A stretch of DNA of 64,000 bases, from positions 83,306,881 to 83,370,880 of the forward strand of contig JALJCS010000001.1 in assembly GCA_023055355.1 (NCBI GenBank). The letters are read 5' to 3'. Shown piece after piece: positions 11,333-23,576 of this stretch (positions are counted from its first letter, which is position 1; each line of letters starts with the position of its first letter). A program made the translations under genes and the position numbers. The DNA is from Agelaius tricolor (lineage: Eukaryota > Chordata > Aves > Passeriformes > Icteridae). The notes under the pieces are model-generated. The model searched no databases and was not told where the DNA came from. It saw only the letters and a list, made by a program, of their open reading frames with translations.

Positions 11333-11416
11333 GCACGAGCTTTAACACCTCAGACAGCAGAAACAGATGCAATAAGATTTTTGGTTGGAACGCAGTCTCT
11401 TAGATATGATAATCAG
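11333..11416 (+). CDS. EIPR1: EIPR1 coding exon 2, residues 15-42
   Basis: The acceptor cttccctag precedes GCA, and the exon ends AATCAG|gtaatt. It is 84 nt, phase 0 at both ends, and encodes 28 residues starting [20 protein letters not shown]. This is the conserved N-terminal segment of EIPR1 ahead of the first propeller strands. Because both ends are phase 0, skipping it would delete 28 residues without a frameshift. There is no stop and no odd residue. Confidence 0.96.
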
Positions 11417-12034
11417 GTAATTTTTCTGTCAAATATCAGTTGTAATTTTTACCACTTTTTGTAACATTGTTCTGATATCATCCTTTTTCCTTTCTCCCCC
11501 CTGTTGAGTATGAGCATTGATAGTCAAGTTGAAGACTTTTGTAGGTAGACTGTAAAGATATTGGTAGGAAATGGAGGTGAATGAAAGCTGTGTGCATTTT
11601 CTGAATATCATATCCCTCTTCTAAATTGTATGATCAAATCAGATTAGTTTACTAAAGAAACTGCCATATTTTTGTTAATTTGAATCTATAGATGCTCTGG
11701 AACTATCTTTAAATCCCTGAAGAGATGCAAAGTAAAACAAAATTCTTTAGGCCTTAATTGCTTTTAATGGGACTCTTTGTACATGCACAGTTCAGTGTAC
11801 TGAACATGATGCTTCATAAACGTGATTTTTCAATATTCATTATTGGAAATCAGCTGTGTCCTTTCTGATCATTCAAACAATTCAAATTAAAATTTGAGTT
11901 ACTTTCATGTCTTAGTTTCTATTGGGCTGTTTCTTCTGAGGTTAAGTGTACGAGTGGTAATTTTACAGCAAATTTAATTTTTGTGACTGAATTTCAGTAG
12001 AAACGTACTGAAACAAGTTCTTGAGGCTGAAAGG

Positions 12035-12562
12035 GTTAGAAGGCAGTACTGAGTGCAGGTGGCAAGGCTTGGGTGGCAGGAGAGCTGCAGGAGTGGCGTC
12101 TGAGAAGAGGCCAGGGGTTGCCTGTGCCAGACACAGCTGGTTCCAGTGAATCCACTTCAGGACACAGGTGAATCATTTTCCCATGAAGGCCCTGTGCTGA
12201 AGCAGAGGAACAGAGTGAGATGCAGAGAGCATCAGAGAGAAAACACCCATTGCCACCACTGCCCCACATCCCCCTGCCCCACTTGAAAGGATCAGAGGAG
12301 TCTGGTTGAAGTTCAGCCTGGAAAGTGGGGGAGAGAAGGTACTTGTTTAACTGCCAATGAACTAATTCGTTCACCCAAGTCAAGTCTGTTTTGCCCAGAA
12401 AATTAGTTAGTTAGTGACCTCTCTGTCTGTAGCTTGGCACAGACAATCTCATTGGCACATAAACAATCTCATTCCTATTCTTCCTGGTTTCTCCCCCTGT
12501 CTTTCCTGGGGAGAGCAGGTGTCTGGGTGGGAGTCTGTTAGCCAAGGCTGACACCCACCACA
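12035..12562 (+). mobile_element. ERV LTR-like element (old, probably ERVL class)
   Basis: A GC-richer block within AT-rich intron. Its first part (AGAGGCCAGGGGTTGCCTGT, then a GACACAGCTGGTTCCAG stretch) and its end (GTGACCTCTCTGTCTGTAGC through GCCAAGGCTGACACCCACCA) read like an abundant avian ERV LTR as I remember it. The end at 12562 is a CA terminus. The start and any target-site duplication could not be fixed, so the left edge is approximate. It appears to be a solitary LTR without internal genes. Confidence 0.6.
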
Positions 12563-13904
12563 GAAGTCCCTGGCACTGAATGGAGTGACCAACTCTTTGA
12601 AAATGGCCTGTAATGGCCTGCACAAAATCACTTGGAAGCACAGCTTTGGGACATGTCAGCTGTCAGTTCCCAGTGAGGTTTTGAGTTCATTACTCAATGA
12701 TAGCACTGGATGAGACTCAAGAAAAGTTATTCCAAGGATAAGGGGGATGGAGTATTCAGTTTATTTCCATTTCAAGTAATACTTGGGCAAAGAGTAACAA
12801 AAGACGTGGCAGACTCACTTAGTTAAAATTAAAAATTCAATGCACACAATTACAATTTTGATCGTCCTGTCTCTTGCTCTTCAAGTATTTGGTATAATGT
12901 GGGGGTTTTTTAACTGTTACTTCTGTGATAGTTTTACACCTTGCTCAACTAATTAAATCCTGATACAAAATTGATGTAGAAGAGTGGTTCTCACCAGTTG
13001 ATAGCCAACAGATCTTTAATAATTTAGGTTTTCTGATTTTGATAAGTTTATTTGGTATATGCTGTGTATTTTGGAAATGTTTGCATATGTTTCAACTTTG
13101 AATATGCTTTTCTTTCTCCAGTGAATAATATTAACAATAGAAATGGAGGACAATTTCTAGTGTATTCACAAATGTTTGGAGGTTATTGGCCTTTAGCTGT
13201 GCCTCAGGCCATCATTTCTTCTCAGCTGGTTCCTCAATCCCCAAGAAGTGCCCTAGGCTCAGCTCATTATAACTTAATTCAGCACTAGGTTCTCTACATT
13301 TGCTTAAAAACTTTTTTAGTTACCTGACCGAACTTATGAGCTTTTCTTGCAACACTTAATACTTTACTAAGTCCTGCACAGCGAGAGGTTTTATCATGTG
13401 CAGATTATTTCTTCCCTTCTGGTCATGGGCAGGTATAGTGCAAATGAAAGAGCAGTAATTTTACAGCTGGCATGATAACTTTTGCCTCATTGAGGTATAT
13501 TGCTGTATAAAGCAATTTTAGGTATTCATAGAATATATTTTAGGTGAAAATATTTTCCTATTAATACTAGTATGTCAAAGGAAAGGAAAGTTCTTATAAG
13601 ATTTTACATTAGGTTAGGTATTTGACATATTAGTAGTGTATAGGACTTGGCATTTGGTCCTCATAACATGCTGCAAATGATTTAAGGAGTAGCACTGTGT
13701 ACTTTTGGAACATTTGTCCTCAATACTTTCATTGTTGCTGAACTTTGTGTTTATTGTATGCATTGGAAATATCCAAGTATGTAATTTATTCTTTCCTCAT
13801 CTCATTCTCAGAACTCTTCAAGTTATTTTCAGTCTTGTGTCTTAGAACTTAAAATAATTATTTTTATGATTTATACTGCGCATTGCTTCTGCTGTAGTCT
13901 GCAC

Positions 13905-14350
13905 CTCAAACCTTGTGTTCAGTTCTGGGCTCCTCGCTGCAATGAAGGCTTTGAGGTGCTGGAGTGTGTCCAAAGGGTGATGGAGATGGTGATGGGCATG
14001 GAGTTACAGCTGTTATGAGGAGCAGCTGAGGGAGCCAGGGTTGTTCAATCTGCAGAAAAGGAGGCTGGGGAGGGGTGGCGGTGTCTTATCACTGTCTACA
14101 GCTACCTGAAAGGAGGTTGTGCCAGGTGGGGGTCAGTCTCTTCTCCCAGGCAGGAGATGGGACAGGTGAGAGGAAATAACCTTTAAGTTACACCAGGAGA
14201 AGTTTAAGCTGGATATTAAGAAAAATGTTTTCATGGAAAGGGTTATAAAGTATTGGAAAAGAATGCCCAGGGAAGTGGTAGAGTCATCATCCCTGGAAGA
14301 GCTCAAAAAAGTGTGAATATGGCACTTGAGGACATGGTTTAATGGTGTAC
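13905..14350 (+). mobile_element. CR1 LINE fragment, plus orientation
   Basis: The block reads in CR1 sense order: TTCAGTTCTGGGCTCCTC, GAGGTGCTGGAGTGTGTCCA, AGCTACCTGAAAGGAGGTTG, CAGGGAAGTGGTAGAGTCAT, then a weak GACATGGTTTAATGG end. It lacks the octamer tail and has small indels. It derives from the end of the CR1 reverse-transcriptase frame and the 3' UTR, with no intact frame. Confidence 0.92.
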
Positions 14351-14649
14351 AGTATTAGGTATTCAAATACTTTCTATGAAATTTCTGTGTCCTTAGTATT
14401 TAGTGAAGTGACTATTCCATATATCATGTATTCAAATCAATAGAAAGATTCTTAGCAAAAAACCATTGGGGGAATTTTTGCAGTTCTTTCTGATCTGCTG
14501 ATAAACTTACGCTGGTAGGTAGTGTTGATTGGCTGGCATAGCTGTGAAAGATGTAATTTTTCAACTCACAAAATGTAAACAATACTGCTGCATAAGAATT
14601 AAACTTCGCATTTCCCAGAAATCTCAGTCTGGGCCTTTCATGAGCTACC

Positions 14650-15050
14650 TGTGTGCATTGTAAAATTTTGCCCGACAGGCAGGAAGAATGATGAGCAGGA
14701 CTCCATGATATCAGAAGGCTAATTAATTACTTTACTATACTGTATTATTCTGTACTATATTACACTACATGACACTACATCTAAACTAAAACTGAACAAG
14801 AACTCAACAAAATCTCATGACTGTCTCCTGACTGGCCGTCAGGACACAGCTTGCAGAGATTGGTCAAGAAAACAAAATACTCACACCAGAATCCGAATAC
14901 CAATTCCCTTCAGGTAAACAATCTTCTATAATGCATTCCACTTGTGCACAAACACAAGTGCAGCAAATAAGATAAGGATTGTTTTGGTCATTCTCTTCTC
15001 TGCTTCTCTCACTGTTTCTCTCAAGTTCAGAGAATGTGAATCTCACATGT
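14650..15050 (-). mobile_element. ERV LTR-like element, probably minus orientation
   Basis: A block with GACAGGCAGGAAGAATGATG, AGCAGGACTCCATGATATCA, a TACTATA-rich tract, then GTGAATCTCACA near 15047. This resembles the reverse complement of a passerine LTR as I remember it. A TG start near 14669 and a CA end at 15047 are possible, but no matching flanking duplication was found. Bounds are therefore approximate. Confidence 0.5.
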
Positions 15051-16628
15051 GTGTTCCACTAGTTCAGAGCTGTCCATGTTGTCAGCTGAATCGGAAACAT
15101 AATAGCAGAGAGAGGTTGGTGATCTGTGCCTTCAAAGGGCTTCAGGTGGGGTGAAGAGCACTCCCATATGTGCTGAGTGACTTTCAACCTGGGTTAGTGT
15201 GGGGAGAGATGGGTGTGGCTGTAGCATATAGGGTTTACATTTATAGTTGACTTTCTTGGGTGAGAAACTTGGCCTAAGCTGCCAAAGGAGACTCCAAATA
15301 AAAACAAGGTCTGAGGTTAAACTGATCTTTTTTGTCACTCTAAGATGGATATGCAGTTGATAGGGTAGATGGAAGGTGTTCTGATTCTTGAATAGGTTTC
15401 TAGATTCAAGGCTGCAAATGAAGTCTCAACTGCAGAGGCAGTTCTATGGCTGGGATGACAAAATTAAAGAGTAATATAGGTGGTGTGGTGCAGGATTATA
15501 TTTGAAGGAGGAGTTTCTGATGACTGTTTGGGCAGTAAAATAAAAGGTAATGTGTAAACTCACCCCCTTAAAAATAATAGTATTAAGATGAAGTTGAGAC
15601 CTATATTGCAGCTTCTGTATTTTAAGAAAATCTTCTGTATAGCTTTTTGCAGTGATTCAGTAGTTAATTTAGTTAACTTGATTCAGTCATGATGATAGGA
15701 TAACTCTTGGGGTTTTTTTCCTCTTCATTGTTCACCCAACTTTGAAAATTAATTTTTAATGAGGATACAGTTCTTCAAAATTTGTGAGTCTTCTAAAATT
15801 TATTTGTCCACTGTTGAGCTTAGGGGAATTAGTACCATAACTAAAGTTCCTTCTTTACATTATGCCAGGCTAAAATCTTCCTAAATTCCTTGTATTTCTG
15901 CAGCAACTATAGAAAAACAGCTGACTAATGAAAGGGATGGAAAAATGACAGACCTATAAAAAAAAGAAAAAACATAGCAAAGAAACCTGCTACAAACAAA
16001 AATGAAAATAATAAAAAGCAAACTTACTTCTGTCTTTTAAAAATGTTATCAATATATTTAAATATTATTGTTTTTCTTCATCTTTCAGTACTTTGTTTCC
16101 ATATAGTATGAAACAAGTAGATTTGTATCTTGGTAGTAATATGTGACTGCTAAAGTGAACTGTCAAAGTTCTAACTGAGTGTAAAGTACTTGCTTCAAGT
16201 AGAGTCCTTTCCCTCTCTCTCTTTCTTTCTTTGTAGATGATTTGAATTAGATGATTTTGATACAGAATTGGTGCAGACATTTAGACTAAGGATTGTAATG
16301 TTGTTATTTTTGTTTATTCCTGTAAGAAGTGTTGAATTCTAATACATGGCTTATTTACTATTAGCTATAAAACGAAAAATCACCTTCAAGCTTTAAGTTG
16401 AAAATTGAGAATAAGCATGGTATTTCCTCAAACAGGGAAATTGCTTGTGTTTTCCTAGAAAAGTTAATCCTGCATGAAATCAATGATATAGTAAATTGTT
16501 AGTATAACAATTAAAGTAGATATTGGTTATAAAAATCTCATTAAATTGTTCTGTGTAGTCGTTGTGTATAATTAAGACCCACAGGAATGCATTTGAAACC
16601 CTAATGTTCTATTTTATTGTATTTGCAG

Positions 16629-16761
16629 ATTCACATCATAGATTTTGATGATGAAAATAACATTATAAACAAAAATGTTCTTCTTCATCAAGTGGGTGAA
16701 ATTTGGCACATTAGTACAAGTCCTGCTGACAAAGGTGTACTTGCGACCTGCTACAATAAAA
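16629..16761 (+). CDS. EIPR1: EIPR1 coding exon 3, residues 43-86 plus first base of codon 87
   Basis: The acceptor is tatttgcag and the donor AATAAAA|gtaagt, a strong consensus. The exon is 133 nt, starts in phase 0 and leaves one base (A) of the Thr codon finished by exon 4. It encodes [20 protein letters not shown], then [20 protein letters not shown] and CYNK, the first propeller blade, with the WHI..SP pattern seen at the start of WD-type repeats. The open frame runs on for about 69 codons past the donor, but that part is intron. It differs from the remembered human protein only at a few positions. Confidence 0.96.
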
Positions 16762-19700
16762 GTAAGTCCTTTTTAAATATGCCCAAGTTGTACAAGTGCT
16801 TTGGTATTTTTGAATGTGTCAAGTTCAAACCTCTAGCTAGATGTAGACACTTTCAGTTGGAATTATCAACACAAGCATTTCTAAAAAAATCTGCAGCACT
16901 TAATTATACCTCATTTGTGTCATATCCTCAGATTATCTTGGTTAGAAGTCAACTTCTGCATTCATGTTAAGAAAAGCAGCAAAATGAACCTTATGTTTGG
17001 CTGATGAATGCAAAGCATGGCAAATAAAATATATTCCTGTTACTTTAAACATAATTTTTATTGATGTTTGCTTTTGAAAGTGCAAGTAAATGTCTTTCAA
17101 AATGTGCTGGCATCAAGCTTTACTTAAAACTGCAGATGAAGTTTGTATATAATGTTATTTTTCATATTTGTAATGGAGGTATGCCTGCAGAGGGCTACAG
17201 CTTCTCATCTAAATATTTCCTCAGTAGGAATGTTCCTTGTCTAACCTTACCATAAGTGCACAGCTGTTGAGATTAAGGGTCTCTGTGCAATTCCTGAGTT
17301 AGGCAGGTACAAAGACTTTGTGTCGTGAGGCTTAAGAAATCCACTTGCATCATTCAGGGAAGGGGCTGATTTTTCTTTCTGACAAGAAATCTGAGGTATC
17401 AGTTGAAATAAATATTATTTCATCTAGTCAATATTCATCTGTTCTTTCATGGAAACGCAGTCCAAGAGTACAACAATTACGGAGCTAGTTTCAGGCTTTG
17501 TACATCGGTGAACAGCTGTAGAGATGTGTGTTCCTGCTGTTCAGCCTTCTGATTATATTAGGGAGAGGATTCCAGAATTGCCTAGTTCTCCTAATTCTTT
17601 TGGATTGAAAGAAAACTGCTAAAATTTTAATTTCTTTCACAAATCTTAGGTGATTTTTAAAACCAATGATAGTAGATAAGTAAATTTTTCCATTGAAATG
17701 ATTGTGGGCATTTTGATTGAGAGCCTTTCTGTGAAATTTCCAATTTCCTTTATTGGACCTAATAAATCACATGAATGTTTTCTATTCCAGATTATTTGTG
17801 TTCTAGATTTAGTTTATCTGATTTCTTAATATTAAGCTCTATTGTTTATTCTTCATGCATCTTACTTTAGAATTATCATCCATTAACTTTCTGCAGAAAA
17901 CAATTCTCAAATGGTGTTTACTGACTCTAAATAGCAATGTATAGAACTGAGAGCACACAGTGTGGGGTTCTGTAATAAGGCATACTGAGTTCAGCAGACA
18001 ACTTATTTCAAGTAGTAATGCAACCAAATTAAGCAATCGAAACCTTTACAACTCTTAATGTATTGCATTTCTTTGTTGTTTTAAAAAGACTCAACTTATT
18101 TTCTCATTGAACTCTAAGTCAAAAGAGATGATGCTTTCAGGAACAGCTGTAGGTATTGTGCCCATCTTTTGTCTTTGGGCCCAGCACTTCTGTCAAGACT
18201 TAAACATTGTTGAAACTGGGAGATTGAAGAAATGTGAGATGTGTCCATTATTAATAGCTGTTTTTTGAAGTTGCTTAAAGAAGTGATAAAATGTGGCATT
18301 GAAGAGAAGTGGAATTACATACATTTTCCATTTCCTAGCTCACTGGATGAGCTAATGGAACAGGGTGAAATTTCCTCTTCTGTATTGGGAAAGATACTGA
18401 GTTTTCTTTTACTCTTGCATATTTGCAGAGTTATCGTAACTGATGTATTAAAAAAAGATGTTGTAGGTGCAAATAGAAGGGCTGTCCTTCCTGATCTTTG
18501 ATTTTTGTTAAGAGGAATTTGCCTTTTATATAGGAAATTTGGGGAATATAAATTTCTTTTTTCAAATGCAGTGAAAATCTTTCCACGGTATCCAGTTGTT
18601 ATCCTCCCTGTTACGTTATTGAGATATTGAGAATCTTGTTTATTTTTTACTTGACTACTTGATAGTTAATACTACTGCCTGAAAGTCACAGATGACACCA
18701 GCAATCTTGCTCTATGTTTTGAAATACACATGAGGTGCTGGTTTGCTTCTCTTTTTTCATGGGGGAATAAAACTTAGCAAAATCATGCAACATGCAAAGC
18801 TTTTTTGATAATTTCTTCTGAGTGCTCAGAATTCTGCATGGGAAATGGGTGTGTGCATTCAGCTGGTAACAATGGGCTGTCTCTGGGGTCAAGGTTCAAA
18901 CAGAAAGTTTGAGCCAACTCTGTGTCTTTGAGAAGAGTGATGGTGTAATGATGCTTTTACTACTTTGGTTGTTTTTACTACTCTGGTTGAGAGATGCCTT
19001 GAATTGATATACCAGAAGTCTTAATCAAAACTCAAAAAATCCTCTTATATGGGGAAGTTCCTACATTTGATTTGGTTTTGTTGGGTTTTTTTAATTCCAA
19101 AGACAGTATTTTAACTACTTCTATGAAATCCCACATCATCATGCTTAGATCTGAAGGTTTTTCCCATGTGTGTGGATATGTAAATGTGTATGGGTTGTTT
19201 TCTCCCGAAACATCTGGGTAGGAAACCTCATTCAGAACACTCTACCCTTGTTGCTCTCTGGGAGCATGATTTTTTTTTTTTTTTCTCCTGCCTTCATAGA
19301 TATGTGAAATACTTTTACTTGTCATTTACTTGTAAGTGAAAGAGGCATAAAGAGGTAGAACTTAGAATGTATTTATTATTTATTACACCTAATGAAGAAC
19401 AAAGTCATGTACTTATGAGTCATAATAGCTATGCTTCTATGTCAATAAAAAATAATTTGCTTGTTGTCCACGAGATTATTTTCTTTAAGTGCTTACTTTT
19501 AATAAAATCAGATTTTTTACCCCTAAATGACTAAACTTGCAGCAACCACAATTCAGTCATTGTTTTGACATGAACTTTTGCTTTTAGAAACTCTCAGCAA
19601 AATATGTCAAAAGTGCCAAGTATAGCACATTTCCATGACTGGATGCAGACTCTCTACTCATATTTTTGGCTTTACTGCCTTTTTACATGAAGTCCATCAG

Positions 19701-20131
19701 AATATTTACTGACATTGATCTGCATATCTTTAAATTCTATGATTTCAAGAAAAGAATGTCCCCCTAAAAAGTAAAACTAAGATGGCTCATCTTCTTGTTC
19801 ACAAGAAGTCGCAGGAAAATTTAAATCCTTGCTGAATATGTAATTTGGGAACTATATTCTCTAAACAGTCAGTAAGGTTAAATGAAAGGGTGCTCTGTAT
19901 TCTTTGTTCAAGATATTTTACTAGAGTATCAATGTATAACTAGGTTTTAAAAAGGAAAATACCTTCCTGACTCTAAAGACAAAATGAAGGAAACAGCCTT
20001 TTTTTGTTAGCATCAGTATTTACAACTTTGTCTAATTTTGACATTGTAAACATACGAGGCTTTATTAATGATGCATTCTCAATTATGGCAATAACATAAC
20101 TATGACATTAACTCGATTATGACATTAACAT

Positions 20132-20158
20132 AATTGTTCCAGTAGCATTGGAACAATT
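20132..20158. repeat. Inverted repeat, 10-bp stem, 7-nt loop
   Basis: AATTGTTCCA at 20132-20141 pairs with TGGAACAATT at 20149-20158, leaving a GTAGCAT loop. Just upstream (20097-20130) the phrase TATGACATTAAC occurs twice within an imperfect tandem repeat. Confidence 0.9.
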
Positions 20159-23100
20159 GTGTCTTTGGATATTAACCAGAAATTCCATTTTCTAGGACAT
20201 TTTGTCTTAATGTAAAGAAAAAATTGTGGAACTGTGTCTCTCCTCATGCCCCTCCTCATGCACACACTTCAAAAATACTGACGTAATCACATAATTACAA
20301 AGGGAGAACTTATTAGACTCAGTTCCTGCCTCATTTGTAGTGGTTCCCCCCTTCACTGATCTTTTATACTGTTATGACTGATATTATAGGAAGATGATTT
20401 TATTCTCAAGTGTTAGGATTGCTAGTTATGTATAATCTTGTCCAACCCCCAGAAAAGATCAGGAATTTGCTATGCTGATGGCACAGCAGTTGCCTGTGCT
20501 ACACATTTTTAACTCACTCACCAATATTTTGTGCTAGAAATGTATTAAGACCATCCTGGTGTAAACTGACATTGCTGAGAGACAGGATGTGTCTTCAGGA
20601 GACACTGAGAAGTAGCTCCTCTTTTTGCAAACGTGTTTGGCAGCTAATTGATGTTGTGAGAATTAGGAATGTTATATTTTATCCCAGATTCCCTAGGTGA
20701 AGAGAGAAAGTGCATAAATATGTGAAAGAAGCGAAGTATAAGAGGAGAAAAGAAGGATTATCGTCTGAATATCTCAGGGGCAGGGGAAGAAGGCTTTGTA
20801 AAATTAATATCTGACGTATCCAGAAGAACTCAAACACTATTAGTTTTGTGACATGTTGATGCATCATTTTTCTCTTCTACTACAGCAAATCAACTGAATT
20901 TAAACGGGTTTGGGTTTTTTTTTCCTCTTGAAGAGGATAAGATTGTTACTGACAGCTTTAAAGTAGGTAAAAATCAAGGGGAGAAATTAGTTTGGTAGTC
21001 TTCTAGCTTTAGAAGTTAAATTAGATTGTTAAAGTTCAGTATGAGACAGATTAGGTCTTAAAAAAACTAAAAGGTTGGATTCTTGAGAGAACAATGCAAT
21101 TTAGGGATGTGTTTTGGATGATGATAATAAAAGTGACTATAAGATAGAGTGCTACAGTTGCATTGTAATTTGTTTAATGCCTAATCTCTGAAAATTTACA
21201 TGTACTTATTTGCCTATGATACTTATTAATATCCTAAAGTTATGTTCAGCAAAGCAGAAATCATATAATTTGCTTTACAATAGCCCAGAATTAAAATGGA
21301 GGATGCTGCATTTAGTGGAAAATCTCTGTCAGAACAATTCTAGGAACTTTACACCTTTCTTATTTTTTACTGTTCTGGCTAGTTGTAGTCAGTTGACTAT
21401 TCTCTTTTTTATTACTTTTATTAAATTAAAGTTGGACAGAAGTGGAACTTCTAAAAAGTGAATAAGAAAGGTGACAAAGTAATTAAGGAGATCATAGCAT
21501 TTCTTAGTAGAAATCCACACTTAAATATCAGAAAAGAAGAATTATGGGGTGGGTTTGAGGGTCAAGAATGTACCCTTCAAATAATGATATGAACCAAGGA
21601 GAATGATGGTACACTAAATTTAATAAGTTTAAAAATGAAGATAAATTAGTCTTCAAGAAGTTGGTAACTAACCAAGCACTGTCTTCAACTGCTAAGGGGA
21701 AAATCATTTCACATGTGTGTTCCTACTGCAAGTTTGAAAGGAGCTTGCTTCATTATTCAGAAGAGCATCCTAGCCTACTCGAGGATAATTCTTTCATTGT
21801 GAAAAAGTGAAATGACAAAACCCTGTAATTTACACTAAAGGGGAGTATCTTGGAAACTAGAACAGTGGAGACCTGACAAAGTGCTAGACTCCATTGGAAA
21901 ATTATCTGTATACAGATACTGCTCAAGTTTCAGGCTATAAGAGGAGAATTCAGAAGCCATTTCATGGACTTTTAATAATGTTCTGAGGCAACAAGAAATA
22001 CCAACAGTCAATGGGCTAGGGTGTATTTAATAATTTTTGTATGTAAAGTAGGTGATGGAAGCCTCAGCTCTAGAAATAGCCAAAAAAATTTGGATCCCTG
22101 CGCTGATACAATGATTAATATGATGTTGGGTAATACTTTGAAATATATTGATGATGCCCTTTTTTTCATTCCAGCTTATCATACACTGTTATGAGGTGTT
22201 TGAAGAATTTCCAATTTAGGTAGATGTGCAGTGGTGGGTGCAGGTTTTATGTGGCTTTGGGAGCTGGGGGAGTCATGCCTTGAATTTGCTTTGTTTAATA
22301 CAGAACTTATTTTTAATCTGTTGCCTTGTTTATACATCCCTCCCTGTCCCTCACCTGCTGTTTTGGGATATTGTTAAAATGGAGGCAGACTATTTCCTGT
22401 GGACCTTTAAAGTAAACTGCAGCTACATCATTAAAGGAATGGGGAATTCAGGGAGATTTTTCTGTAAGCTGTTTAAAGAGTTCTACAGCCATTTGCCAGT
22501 TTGCCAGCAATGGATAGCTCCTTCTCGAGCGAGTCTTGGATCTGGTCTCTGTGGACCAGAATACTAAGTAAAGAGGTTGAAATGAATGATCATGGTGATG
22601 AATTTTGGGAAAGCTGTCATTCTAAAATAATGTTTTATAAATATAATTATAGCTTATACAGCATTATTTGCAAAATCTGAATATAGCTTTCATTATATCG
22701 TATAAGCTAGATTTGTGCATTGCTCTGAGATGCAGATGAATCTATTTAGCATGTCAGCAAAGAAACTAGTGGTTTGTTTGGATTTTGATACTGCATAATG
22801 GCCAGCTACTTGGGCAGTTACTGTGTTCTGTTACACGTTCTACAGAAACTTAGCAATGGTAAAATTGTTTGGGAAGTCAAGGGTTAAGGCAAACTGCTGG
22901 TGGGTTTGCATGACATGATGGGGAGATGAAGGGGAGGAAATAGAAAAATGATCCAGAATGAAAGCTCTGTGTAGGTGGAAAACAGTTTGCCTGCTGAATC
23001 TCCAGTTGGACCTGGGTAGTGGTCTCCATCATTGCAGAGGTGAATTTTTGGGATGTGATTGCATGCAGCTACCCTGGGTGCAGGAGAAAGATGTGCTTGG

Positions 23101-23550
23101 AGGGGCAAGAGTGAAGGACCATGTCTCACAACATAATTGTAGACAATTGTACTGTTGCTCTCACAGCTCTAATAGGGGAAATGCTTGCTGAAAGACAAAG
23201 TGAGGAAATTGAGGCAATGGTAGAGTTGGAGAAATAAGGAGATCCCCAAAACAACTAAGGGATATGTGAAAACACAAAGAAGTGTGACATGGTAAAATAG
23301 CTTTTGGGCAGTCAGTCAGTTGGGAGGCTTGAGAAATGTTAGAGATAACACCCTTAGGTGTTAGCAGAGATTGTCTGTCCATACAAAAAACTATTGTTGT
23401 GGTTAAATGTCTGCATGTTTTGGTTTTTGATTAGCATTTCTTGTTTTGCATTTTGTTTCTTCTTTATCTGTGGCAACTTCTGCTATTTTCCTGTTTTTCT
23501 TCCTTTCTGTGGCATTTACTGAAAGGATTGATGAAATAATTTGCCAAGAT

Positions 23551-23576
23551 GTTAGATCCATACTGTTGGATCTAAC
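23551..23576. repeat. Perfect inverted repeat, 10-bp stem, 6-nt loop
   Basis: GTTAGATCCA pairs exactly with TGGATCTAAC across the loop TACTGT. No poly-T tract or tRNA/miRNA context gives it a function. Confidence 0.92.

Larger units (their letters stand above)
11417..16628 (+). other. EIPR1: EIPR1 intron 2 (5,212 nt)
   Basis: The intron contains an LTR-like block at about 12.0-12.56 kb, a CR1 fragment at 13.9-14.35 kb and a second LTR-like block in the opposite sense at about 14.65-15.05 kb. The last 1.5 kb is unique AT-rich DNA. Confidence 0.85.

Noticed and set aside
16762..16970. Exon 3 frame staying open about 69 codons past its donor
   Set aside because: The donor gtaagt is strong, exon 4 restores the expected protein at that point, and the extension has no recognisable content.
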